Both the position numbers and the translations under genes were made by a program. This document shows positions 17,747 to 25,694 of a stretch of DNA of 64,000 nt, in pieces (position 1 is the stretch's first letter; the number at the start of each line of letters is the position of its first letter). This stretch comes from Verrucomicrobia bacterium S94 (GTDB lineage Bacteria; Verrucomicrobiota; Kiritimatiellia; Kiritimatiellales; Pontiellaceae). The notes beneath the pieces are model-generated. The model was not told where the DNA came from. It did not search any database and saw only the letters and a list, made by a program, of their open reading frames with translations. The stretch spans positions 1,116,001-1,180,000 of the forward strand of contig CP036201.1 of assembly GCA_004299845.1 (NCBI GenBank), given 5' to 3'.

Positions 17747-18532
17747 TTATCGGAATGCGCGCGGAGAAATGCCGAACGCTTTGCGGATGCACTTGTTGAA
17801 ATACTGGAGATCTGTGAAGCCGCAGTCGATCGCGATGGATTTCACCGGCTGATCGGTTTCGGTTAAAAGGTGTTTTGCCCGGGCCATGCGGCGCTGCCGG
17901 ATATACTCGCTGATGGTGCAGTTCTGATGTTTTCTGAAAAGATGGACAAGATAAGGATGGGAAACGCCGGCGTGTTCCGTCAGTTCAGCTATCCGCAGTG
18001 TATGTTCCAGATTCAGTTCAATGTACTGAATACATTTTTCCAGAGCCGGATGCCGGACACTGTTGCGTTGTTGCTGTTTTATCCATAGCTGTTCAGCATC
18101 CAGCAGCAGGCTCCAGAGTTTCACATCGGCGGCCAGCGGATGGGGGGCGTGGAGGTGGAGCACCTTATGGAGCGCTTCGGAAAATTCCGGATAATGTGCG
18201 CCGGTCGGCATGATTCCGGGAAGGGTCTGGCCGGTAACGGCGGTATCGGTGTCTAACCGGAAATGACAGGCAAGGTGTGTGCCGGTACCGTAAACGGCAT
18301 AAGTAACGGTTTTTCCGGGCGGAATAAATCCGATGTCGCCGGGGTGTACATCAAGGCACCCCTCTTCCATAGTGAGGGTTCCTTCGAAATCATACAGATG
18401 GATGCTCCACAGATTCGGGAGACTGTAGGTTTTATTGTTGTGTTCTTCCGAAACACCGGTGCCGATATAATGACAGACCGGTTTGCCTGTCAGGTTGATT
18501 GACCAGTAGATTCGTTCCATGAATGAATACAT
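17747..18532 (-). CDS. AraC family transcriptional regulator
   Basis: The protein has 261 residues: an N-terminal cupin-like sensing domain (about 1-100, including GCLDVHPGDIGFIPPGKTV) and a C-terminal AraC/XylS DNA-binding domain (about 165-261) with both helix-turn-helix units, ending in DCGFTDLQYFNKCIRKAFG. Such regulators bind a sugar or oligosaccharide and activate catabolic genes. It is transcribed toward the beta-helix gene (stops 7 bases apart) and diverges from the TonB-like gene at 18736. The likely targets are neighbouring glycan genes, but no target site is proven. Start uncertain: the ATG at 18520 is a possible alternative and neither has a strong ribosome site. Confidence 0.93.
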   Translation of the reverse strand: MYSFMERIYWSINLTGKPVCHYIGTGVSEEHNNKTYSLPNLWSIHLYDFEGTLTMEEGCLDVHPGDIGFIPPGKTVTYAVYGTGTHLACHFRLDTDTAVTGQTLPGIMPTGAHYPEFSEALHKVLHLHAPHPLAADVKLWSLLLDAEQLWIKQQQRNSVRHPALEKCIQYIELNLEHTLRIAELTEHAGVSHPYLVHLFRKHQNCTISEYIRQRRMARAKHLLTETDQPVKSIAIDCGFTDLQYFNKCIRKAFGISPRAFR

Positions 18533-18639
18533 ATACCATCAGTTTTTTAATTAAAATCTGATTTCGTGCGAAATAACTTCTTTTAGCGGAATGGCTGTAT
18601 GCGAGGAGAATGATACTAAAGTACAGTAGATGATGCTGG

Positions 18640-18654
18640 TGAGATCTGTAACAT
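18640..18654 (+). promoter_or_regulatory. Repeated 15-base motif TGAGATC-NN-TAACAT
   Basis: TGAGATCTGTAACAT lies in the divergent region between the AraC gene and the TonB-like gene, 82 bases before the latter. The same 13 fixed bases recur at 34753-34767 and 38744-38758, always intergenic and upstream of a + strand gene. Its function (promoter element or operator) is unknown. Confidence 0.45.
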
Positions 18655-18735
18655 CCCGTTTTTTTATGGCTGGGTCAGGTGGATTAAGCTCGGTGTCATA
18701 TACCGGACCGGTGTTTTTAAACTTAGGGAGCAGGG

Positions 18736-19845
18736 ATGAGGAAATCAACGCGGGATAAAGGTCGTGGCGTGGTTAAGGGAGCCCCGAGTGGTTTTGTGAT
18801 CAGTATGGCCATTCATGCGGCGGCATTTGCGCTGGCCGGAATGCTGGTGGTTTTCAATGTGGTGAAAAAGGAGGAGAAAAAATTCGTTCCTCCGAAACCG
18901 GTGGACCGCCCGAAGATGAAATTGAAGAAGCCCAAGGTTAAGGTGAAAAAAACATCAAAACCGAGATCTACCACGCGCATAGTGACCAAAGTACAGAAAG
19001 CCAGTATGCCGGATATTCAGCTTCCGGAAATGACCGGAATGGGTGAAGGGCTGGTTGGGGACATCGGCGGTTTTGAAATTACTCCAAACCTGGAGGAAAT
19101 CAGCGTATTCGGGGCCGGTCAGGCCATCGGGAATGATTTTGAAGGGGAGCTTTATCATTTCCGGTACGACAGGCGCGGCGGAAAAATTTCATCCATGGAT
19201 CTGGATCCGTTTTTCGATATCGTGCGTGAATATGCCCGGAAAGGATTTAAAAAATCGGTTTTGGCCCCTTATTACCGATCGGCGAAAAAGCTCTATACGA
19301 CACATTTCATTGTTCCCCAGGTTCCCTCGCGTATGGCACCGGGGCTCTTCGGAGAACCGGATAAGGAAGGCGATTGCTTTTTTGTGAATTACAAGGGAAA
19401 GCTGGTTTATCATGAAGATATAAAGTTTCGTTTCTGGGGTTCCGGCGATGGGTATATCAGTGTTATGGTCGATGGGGAACATGTATTGCTTAACGGGTGG
19501 GATGCGCGCCTTGAGGTTCTGGATTACTGGCAGTCCTCCGACTCGCAGTCCGGTAAGCATTATTGTGTTGGAATGGGTATGGCAGTCGGTGACTGGATTG
19601 AGCTGAAGGCCGGAGAGCCGAAAGATATGGAAATCTTTTTCGGAGAATGGGGCGGCGGCATTATGTCGGCTGCACTGCTGGTGGAAGTTGAAGGGGTTGA
19701 ATATCCGCAGACCAAGTGGGGCGGTCCGTTACTGCCTGCATTCAAGACCGAGGAATTTACTCGCGATCAGCTGGAGGAAATCTACAAATTTCTTCCGCCG
19801 GGTGAGCTGAGTCTTACCAACGGCCCTGTATTCCGGGATTACTGA
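18736..19845 (+). CDS. TonB-like membrane-anchored protein with PA14-like C-terminal domain
   Basis: The protein has 369 residues. A short cytoplasmic N-terminus is followed by one membrane segment (about 19-42, FVISMAIHAAAFALAGMLVV) and a proline/lysine-rich stretch (KKFVPPKPVDRPKMKLKKPK), the layout of TonB. The C-terminal half is not TonB: it has IKFRFWGSGDGYISVMVDGE and further beta-strands like a PA14/carbohydrate-binding fold. No ExbB/ExbD or TonB-dependent receptor is nearby. It is followed after 10 bases by the SHD1-domain gene and clearly forms a pair with it. Function unknown; energy transduction is doubtful because the canonical TonB C-terminal domain is absent. Confidence 0.75.
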   Translation: MRKSTRDKGRGVVKGAPSGFVISMAIHAAAFALAGMLVVFNVVKKEEKKFVPPKPVDRPKMKLKKPKVKVKKTSKPRSTTRIVTKVQKASMPDIQLPEMTGMGEGLVGDIGGFEITPNLEEISVFGAGQAIGNDFEGELYHFRYDRRGGKISSMDLDPFFDIVREYARKGFKKSVLAPYYRSAKKLYTTHFIVPQVPSRMAPGLFGEPDKEGDCFFVNYKGKLVYHEDIKFRFWGSGDGYISVMVDGEHVLLNGWDARLEVLDYWQSSDSQSGKHYCVGMGMAVGDWIELKAGEPKDMEIFFGEWGGGIMSAALLVEVEGVEYPQTKWGGPLLPAFKTEEFTRDQLEEIYKFLPPGELSLTNGPVFRDY

Positions 19846-19855
19846 GGAGGTCACG

Positions 19856-20599
19856 ATGAAATCTGTTATACTGTCTCTGGTCCTTGTTTTCTTCGCTGCG
19901 GGGAATGTGTCGGCAGGAGAAATCCGGATGTGGACGCTGAACAGCGGAAAAACCGTCGAGGCGGAATTTGTTTCGCTGATCGGAGGAAAAATCGCCCTGA
20001 AAACGCCCGGAGGAAAGCTACTGAAAATTCCGGAGAACGGAATATCTCCGGATGACCTGAGCTATATTGAACTGCAGAATCCACCCCGGCTCGATTTTTC
20101 TTTTTCCAAAATGACCCGGCAGCATGTCTATGCTCCGCTCACGGAATGGTTTGAAAATGACACTCCGCCGCCGCGCTCTCTCTATTACACTTTTTCCACA
20201 CAGATCAGACAGCTTTCTCCCAATCCGTATAATCACGAATTAACTGCTGAAATTTTTGTTATGGCGGCCGAAGTGGACGGGGATAAGAATATTCTGATCG
20301 ATTACCGGAAGGAACCGTTCCGTTTAACCGATGAAAACGGACGGGTTGTTAATATTCCCGGAGTTCAGGAGGTTATGCTGACAAGTTATCTGGCACCGGG
20401 CGGTATGTGGAGAGGGGAAAAATTTGCCGGTTATCTGATCGTCGTGACCGATACGCGGGGTGAAATTATCGCTCATACCGAGACTCGGGAATGGTGGTTT
20501 GAAAAACTCGAAAATCTGAGGAAAGTGCCGGTCGGTAAAACCTTCGATAAAGAAGGTAATCGTTGCTGGCCCACCCGCCCCAAAGAATCCGACTATTAA
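19856..20599 (+). CDS. Secreted SHD1-domain protein
   Basis: The protein has 247 residues with signal peptide (MKSVILSLVLVFFAAGNVSA). Residues about 22-72 (RMWTLNSGKTVEAEFVSL, LKTPGGKLLKIPENGISPDD, YI) form an SHD1 (SLA1 homology domain 1) unit, a small beta domain frequent in Planctomycetes and Verrucomicrobiota. The rest is a beta-rich domain of unknown family. It follows the TonB-like/PA14 gene by 10 bases with an AGGAGG ribosome site, and a terminator closes the pair. The two probably act together at the cell envelope; no enzymatic role is visible. Confidence 0.8.
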   Translation: MKSVILSLVLVFFAAGNVSAGEIRMWTLNSGKTVEAEFVSLIGGKIALKTPGGKLLKIPENGISPDDLSYIELQNPPRLDFSFSKMTRQHVYAPLTEWFENDTPPPRSLYYTFSTQIRQLSPNPYNHELTAEIFVMAAEVDGDKNILIDYRKEPFRLTDENGRVVNIPGVQEVMLTSYLAPGGMWRGEKFAGYLIVVTDTRGEIIAHTETREWWFEKLENLRKVPVGKTFDKEGNRCWPTRPKESDY

Positions 20600-20622
20600 C
20601 GGGCTGATGAGTTTCGGGTTTA

Positions 20623-20649
20623 AAAGCGTCCTTAAAGGGCGCTTTTTTT
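20623..20649 (+). terminator. Rho-independent terminator
   Basis: Nine-base-pair stem AAAGCGTCC / GGGCGCTTT (one G-T pair) with a 5-base loop, followed by a T run to 20649. It ends the TonB-like/SHD1 pair. Confidence 0.85.
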
Positions 20650-20804
20650 GTGGATGTCGGTTTAGAATAATCCTTATTTATTAATTATATTACCACTATA
20701 GTCCACTATCTTTTCTTATATTATATTTAAATGGCGGGTATATTTATTCGATCGGTAAAGGATAATTACCACTTACGCAAGGTGTGGAGATAAGGGACGG
20801 GTTT

Positions 20805-23189
20805 ATGTATAAACGGCTCAATGTATTGATGATTTCCGGTTTGTTGACGTTTTGCGCCCGAGCGGATCTGTCGCCGGAAATCATCGAGCAGATCGGTCCG
20901 GCAGGTCGCGAGGCGTATGAAAATCATCAGCATCTTGTTGATGTGGTGATGAAAAAATATCCCTGCGAAACCAGCGTGCAGGTGAACGCGTCCTATGAAC
21001 GGCTCAACGCGGTGACGTTTACTTCGGGTCCGTTTACGGTTGATGGCATTGCGGAAATTCCGGTTCCTCCGGAAGTGGCACGGCATCGTTCGGCATTCCG
21101 TGCGTTTGTGATTAAAGGAGAGGGACTGCTGGGCATTTCGTCGATCAATTTTGTTTCGGCCACCGACGGTTTCCGGGAAGCGAAAATGAGCCATCAGTCC
21201 GATACCGACATCATTATTGAAGCTATGCTGGCCACGATTAAAGCGGGTACGGAATACTGGATTGAGATTAAAGGGCAGGCCCGTATAGAAAAAATCTCAT
21301 TGGTGAACTGGGAGGGCATTGCTGTTGAATTCAACCCCGGTCCGTATATTGAACCGGGACTGAATAAACCGGTTCTGTATGCGGACGTGAATGTCGATGC
21401 AACGGCATACCGTTCTATTCAGGGTATTTCGGGAATCAGGCGCGACCGTTATTTCAGGTATTATGCGGCTCCGAACATGGACCGTTCGGGGCGGGAACCC
21501 TACTTTGCCGGCAAAGGCTTTCTGCCGGGCCGGCAGATTGAAAAGCTTTCGTATAATCTCGAGCATCGTTATGGCGCAGCTGACCGGATGGATCATCTGG
21601 TTGAGGATCCGGCCCGTCCCGGATATGCGGACCTTTCATTTTTTGAGCGGAATAAAGGCATGTGGTGGCGTTACGAGGGTGTGGATCCGGATCTGACCTT
21701 TGCGATGTGTTTTGACAACTGGCCCTCATTTATGGAGCCGGATGCGGAAGGCATCAATAACAGTGCAGGCACTCCCGGAAATTACGCCGCGGCAACGGAG
21801 TTGGCTGTGGCTCATCTGAAGGCGGAGGTACGCGACAGCGGTCGAACGGCAACGTGGTGGGAAGTGAAGAATGAAAGTGATATCCAGGTGGAATGGATGT
21901 GGCATGGGCAGAAGGGGTATGACAGCTGGAAAATGCTGGCCGATTTCCATAATGTCATGGCTGATGGAATACATGCGGCATTCCCGGAACTGAAAGTCGG
22001 CGGTCCGGCTTCGGCTCAGCTTCAGCCGCAGCGTAACCGCTTCGGTGTCTGGAAAAATCACAAACGTTTCATGGAGCTGACGAAAGGCAGGCTCGATTTT
22101 TATTCGCACCATTTTTACGAGGTGGCATCCAACAATTCCTATCAGGAGCAGTTTGCGGGACGGACCAGCTATGCACAGGGCATTCTGGAATGTGCTCTGG
22201 ATATGGTGAAGGCGCAGATGACGGCCATGGGTCATGAAGTGCCGCTACTGATTACGGAATATGGAACACTCAATGCTCCGACCGGCGACCGCGGTTTCTG
22301 GATTCACGTGAAAAATGTTAATAATCTATTGGTGAATCTGCTGGACCGTCCGCAGGATTTTGAAATGACGGTTCCATTTATTCTGACCTTCATGCACTGG
22401 GATCCCCACGCCACGGAATCGTTCATTCATATGAAAGAGGATGGCGAATTCTATAAAACCAAAAACACCTATCTGCTGGATCTCTGGGAGGGTTTTCGTG
22501 GGAAACGGGTGACGGCAGAAGATAATCATCGCAAGATTTTCAGTTTTGCCGTACTCGATGGGGATGTTCTGCGTGTGGTGCTGAACAACCGCTCGGACCG
22601 CCGGGCGCTGCTTCATCTTTCTGTCGTGCTGTCCGACGGGGTCGAGGTGGTATCCGCTTCCCGGAAAATGCCGGTTTTCCGGAAAGGGGAGATGCTGTTT
22701 ATTGAAGAGGAACTGTCCGATCTTTCAGCGGTTGATATCGGTGTTGAAGTTACCCAGATTCTTAATCTCAAACTTTCATCGTCGCCGGAGCTTCACACGG
22801 TTCGCAATGAAACAGTCTGGTATGCGGGAGAGACCGCTGTGCAAGCGGATAACCCGGTGGAAATGTCCGTTGAAATCGATCACGGTGAACTGCGGAAAAA
22901 ACGTTTAGCGGCACGGATCCGTGTAGGTGTTGAACGGCCGGGCGGTTTTGAGCAGGGCATGACCGTTTCGATAAACGGCCGGGAGGCCGGGTATGTGGAT
23001 ATGAGTTACAGCAAAGGGGCTCAGCAGTTTTTTGATTATTTTGAAGTGGATATTGATCCGGAGTGTTTGAAACCCGGCAATTCGGTTCAGGTGGTTTTCG
23101 ATGAAAAAGGGGCCCATGTGTCATCAGTAAAAATCATCCTGACCACAGAGGAAAATTCTGTCGCTCAATCGGGAAATGAAGAGGAATAA
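20805..23189 (+). CDS. Divergent GH86-like beta-agarase, secreted
   Basis: The start at 20805 (794 residues) has AAGGGACGG five bases upstream and a signal peptide (MYKRLNVLMISGLLTFCARA). Residues about 60-180 form an extra N-terminal beta-sandwich. The catalytic part begins near IQGISGIRRDRYFRYYAAP, a variant of the GH86 opening. The clan GH-A residues are in place: Glu357 in WWEVKNESD as acid/base and Glu485 in LLITEYGT as nucleophile, with a histidine-rich FYSHHFYE strand between. C-terminal beta-sandwich modules follow (VWYAGETAVQADNPV). Length and layout fit GH86 agarases of about 800 residues better than the 620-residue paralogs in this window. It leads a transcript with a broken sulfatase and a methyltransferase-like gene. 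Family call moderately sure; specificity unknown. Confidence 0.75.
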   Translation: MYKRLNVLMISGLLTFCARADLSPEIIEQIGPAGREAYENHQHLVDVVMKKYPCETSVQVNASYERLNAVTFTSGPFTVDGIAEIPVPPEVARHRSAFRAFVIKGEGLLGISSINFVSATDGFREAKMSHQSDTDIIIEAMLATIKAGTEYWIEIKGQARIEKISLVNWEGIAVEFNPGPYIEPGLNKPVLYADVNVDATAYRSIQGISGIRRDRYFRYYAAPNMDRSGREPYFAGKGFLPGRQIEKLSYNLEHRYGAADRMDHLVEDPARPGYADLSFFERNKGMWWRYEGVDPDLTFAMCFDNWPSFMEPDAEGINNSAGTPGNYAAATELAVAHLKAEVRDSGRTATWWEVKNESDIQVEWMWHGQKGYDSWKMLADFHNVMADGIHAAFPELKVGGPASAQLQPQRNRFGVWKNHKRFMELTKGRLDFYSHHFYEVASNNSYQEQFAGRTSYAQGILECALDMVKAQMTAMGHEVPLLITEYGTLNAPTGDRGFWIHVKNVNNLLVNLLDRPQDFEMTVPFILTFMHWDPHATESFIHMKEDGEFYKTKNTYLLDLWEGFRGKRVTAEDNHRKIFSFAVLDGDVLRVVLNNRSDRRALLHLSVVLSDGVEVVSASRKMPVFRKGEMLFIEEELSDLSAVDIGVEVTQILNLKLSSSPELHTVRNETVWYAGETAVQADNPVEMSVEIDHGELRKKRLAARIRVGVERPGGFEQGMTVSINGREAGYVDMSYSKGAQQFFDYFEVDIDPECLKPGNSVQVVFDEKGAHVSSVKIILTTEENSVAQSGNEEE

Positions 23190-23204
23190 ACAGGGATAAA
23201 CGCG

Positions 23205-23967
23205 ATGAAGCAGATCGCTGCGATGATCGGGGGAATGCTGTCTATAGCGGCTGTGTGTTCTGCTGTGGTGCAGCCCAACGTGATTATTGTCATTACAGAT
23301 GATCAGGGGTACGGCGATTTGAGCTGTCATGGCAATCCGGTCGTAAAAACACCGAACATCGATAAGCTGTATGAACAGTCGGTCCGTTTTGCCGATTTTC
23401 ATGCGGATCCGACCTGTGCTCCGACGAGAGCGGCATTGCTGACCGGGAAATATTCCCATCATGTCAAGGGATGGCATACCATTGCGGAAGGGAATTATCC
23501 TCGTGTTTATGAGGTGACGATGACGGATCTGTTTAAGGCTGCCGGTTACCGCACCGGATTATTCGGGAGATGGTATTTGGGGGCCAATTATCCGTATCGT
23601 CCGATGGACCGCGGTTTTGATGAACGGCTGGGGCAGGAGGGTGACGGCGGAACGGGGATGACTGATGACTGGTTTGATAATGATCGTGTGAATGATATGT
23701 ACTGGCATAACGGTGAACGCGAGCGGCGTGAAGGCTATGCACCCGATGTGTTTTTTGATGCCGCCATTGATTCCATCGTGGAAAAGAGGAAACAGCCGTT
23801 TTTTGTGTGTCTTGCCACCTGTCTGCCGCATGAACCGCATACCGTTCCGGACCGGGTGATGCTTTCTGCATATAAGAGTATTGTTTCTGATTACGAAGGG
23901 GCTTCTGCTGGACGAAGTCGGGCAGACGCCGGCCGGTGCATATTATATCTATGTCCACCGGAAATAA
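23205..23967 (+). pseudogene. S1 sulfatase with internal deletion
   Basis: A normal sulfatase N-terminus begins at 23205: signal peptide, DDQGYGDLSCHG, modification motif C-A-P-T-R (Cys71), and a degenerate GRWYLG where GKWHLG is expected (the Lys and His are both changed). After about residue 225 (HEPHTVPDRVMLSAYKS) the reading frame becomes nonsense and closes at 23981. In the +1 frame, bases 23900-23967 read LLLDEVGQTPAGAYYIYVHRK and stop; this resembles the natural C-terminal end of arylsulfatase A-type enzymes (G-A-Y-Y-V-Y-V). So the middle and most of the C-terminal domain are gone. The product is not expected to be active. Confidence 0.85.
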
Positions 23968-24045
23968 GAGTGGAAGCGTAAGCGAAAAAAGTAAACAGGA
24001 GCAGGGCCCGGGGTTTTGCTGAAGGGTCTGAACAGAGGATAATCA

Positions 24046-25101
24046 ATGACAATGACATCGAAAGAACGTGTGCGGGCAGCCTTTGAACATAAAACACCGG
24101 ATCGGGTTCCGTGTTTTATGAAGGGGGTGAATGTGGCCTATGAAAAGCTGATGAAGCATTTCGGAGTGGATTCCTATGAAGCGGTTCACGATAAGCTGGA
24201 TATTGATGTGTGGTGTGTGGATGCGCCGTATATCGGCCCGGAGCTTCCGGTCGGTAAAGATGCGGAGGGACGCAGGGAATTCACTCATCCGTTCGGATAT
24301 AGATACGTGATGCACTGGAACGGAGCAGAGTATAATGCACACACAACATACTATCCGCTGCAGGAGACGAAAACCATTGAAGAACTGGAGGCCTGGACCT
24401 GGCCGAATCCGGATTATTTTGATTATGAGGCGTTGGGGCGTGAATGTGAAAAGCATGAAACCCGCGCGTTGCGTATCGGCTGGCCGGGTGTTTATCAGTT
24501 CGTCACGAATCTGGTGGATGCGGAAAAGCTTTATGTCGATATGGCGCTGGAGCCGGAATATGCACAGTATCTTTTTGACCGGATGGTGGATTTCGAACTC
24601 GAATATTACGGGCGCATGTTTGAAGCTGCGGATGGACGGATTGATATTCTGTGTGTCTGTGATGACTACGGGACCCAGAACGGGATGCTGTTCAGTAATG
24701 AAATGTGGAATCAGTTTTTTGCAAAGAATACAAAACGTCTGGTTGAGCTGGCGCATTCGTATGGTGCGTTCTATCTTCAGCACTCCTGCGGGGCAGTACG
24801 TTCAATTATTGGAAATCTGATCGACTGTAATGTGGATGGCCTTGATCCGATCCAGAAGGTATCCGGTATGGAACCGGAAGGGCTGAAGGCTGATTTCGGG
24901 GACCGGCTCTGTTTTCACGGCGGAATTGATACGCAGGACCTGCTGCCGCACGGCACTCCCGAAGCGGTGAAAGCGGAGGCGGAATATTTCATTGAAACGC
25001 TGAACCGTGACGGCGGTTATCTTCTCGGTCCCAGCCAGGATTTTGAGGGGGACGTGCCGCTGGAAAATATTCTGGCACTGTACGATGCCCGCGGTCTGTA
25101 A
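24046..25101 (+). CDS. Uroporphyrinogen decarboxylase-family (corrinoid methyltransferase-like) protein
   Basis: The protein has 351 residues with no signal peptide, so it is cytoplasmic. It has the URO-D barrel: start motif TSKERVRAAFEHKTPDRVPC, RIGWPGVYQFVTNLVDAEKL, DDYGTQNGMLFS, the zinc-site-like QHSCGAV (His246, Cys248) and CFHGGIDTQDLLPHGTPEAV. The H-x-C pattern and this length place it with the MtaA/CmuA-like methyltransferase branch rather than with heme-pathway HemE. Such proteins are common in catabolic clusters of Verrucomicrobiota and relatives, with unknown substrates. Here it stands between a broken sulfatase and a GH2 relic. Handling of methyl groups from 6-O-methyl-galactose of agar is an attractive but unproven guess; no corrinoid protein gene is in the window. 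Confidence 0.85.
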   Translation: MTMTSKERVRAAFEHKTPDRVPCFMKGVNVAYEKLMKHFGVDSYEAVHDKLDIDVWCVDAPYIGPELPVGKDAEGRREFTHPFGYRYVMHWNGAEYNAHTTYYPLQETKTIEELEAWTWPNPDYFDYEALGRECEKHETRALRIGWPGVYQFVTNLVDAEKLYVDMALEPEYAQYLFDRMVDFELEYYGRMFEAADGRIDILCVCDDYGTQNGMLFSNEMWNQFFAKNTKRLVELAHSYGAFYLQHSCGAVRSIIGNLIDCNVDGLDPIQKVSGMEPEGLKADFGDRLCFHGGIDTQDLLPHGTPEAVKAEAEYFIETLNRDGGYLLGPSQDFEGDVPLENILALYDARGL

Positions 25102-25202
25102 ACGGTGCGGCATTTCTTGTGTGGATCCATGAATGCCGCGTGTAGCAGGCACCGGACGGACTGGCCGTAATTTTACGAACATTGGAATCATGCTGACAGG
25201 GG

Positions 25203-25515
25203 CTGGTCTATATCGAAGTCTATTTCAACTGCGAATCGGCTGACCGAATTTTCCGCTGGGTCGTGTCCTTTAAACCGGGATCGCTGAAAGGGGGTGCCCG
25301 GAACGGGGAATGCGTAGAAGCTGAGCGGGAGATTGAAACCGCCGGCGATCCTGCAGGACAACCGGGGGATCAGTGCCGGACGCCAGGGGCCGGTGTCTGA
25401 TTATTCTTCAGAAAGGCCGGAGCGGAGCGGGCGATGCTTTGCTGACGGCAGCCGGTGAGGGGCTTTGCAGCAGCACCTGCGGCGTATTTTTTGACCAAAA
25501 GGCCGATTCCGGCCG
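25203..25515 (+). pseudogene. Relic of a GH2 beta-galactosidase C-terminus
   Basis: Bases 25203-25400 read LVYIEVYFNCESADRIFRWV (first 20 residues) and continue VSFKPGSLKG to a stop. This lines up with the intact GH2 gene near 30500, which has [12 protein letters not shown] and [14 protein letters not shown], except that about 14-18 residues are missing in between. A further piece (25430-25515 approximately, GDALLTAAGEGL) matches the usual GH2 C-terminal end. Nothing of the catalytic domain remains. It indicates that a second GH2 gene once stood here, ahead of the GH86 operon. Confidence 0.65.
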
Positions 25516-25533
25516 CATAAAGTAGCCGTTACT

Positions 25534-25552
25534 GTGTAAACTTTGCGTACAC
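25534..25552. promoter_or_regulatory. Palindromic operator candidate, copy 1
   Basis: GTGTAAACTTTGCGTACAC is an imperfect palindrome 143 bases before the GH86 operon (25695-34671). It shares 14 of 19 positions with the perfect palindrome GCGTAAACTTTATTTACGC at 57522-57540. Two similar sites ahead of two glycan operons suggest binding of one common regulator, possibly of LacI or GntR type, which is not itself identified. Confidence 0.45.
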
Positions 25553-25694
25553 GGAGCGGTCCGGGGATGGTTGAAAGGGCATTGAAACGCATCAGGTATA
25601 TGCTACGTTGCGCATTGTGAATGTAAACACTCCGGATTTCCGGGGAATGCGGAAGCAGACGTATAGTAGGTAACTCACGATTTAATTGGGATAG

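Noticed and set aside
18736-19845. Genuine TonB energy-transduction protein
   Set aside because: The N-terminal half fits but the conserved TonB C-terminal domain is replaced by a PA14-like sandwich, and no ExbB/ExbD genes are near.
24046-25101. HemE uroporphyrinogen decarboxylase of heme synthesis
   Set aside because: The H-x-C site and sequence pattern fit methyltransferase-like relatives, and no heme genes are nearby.
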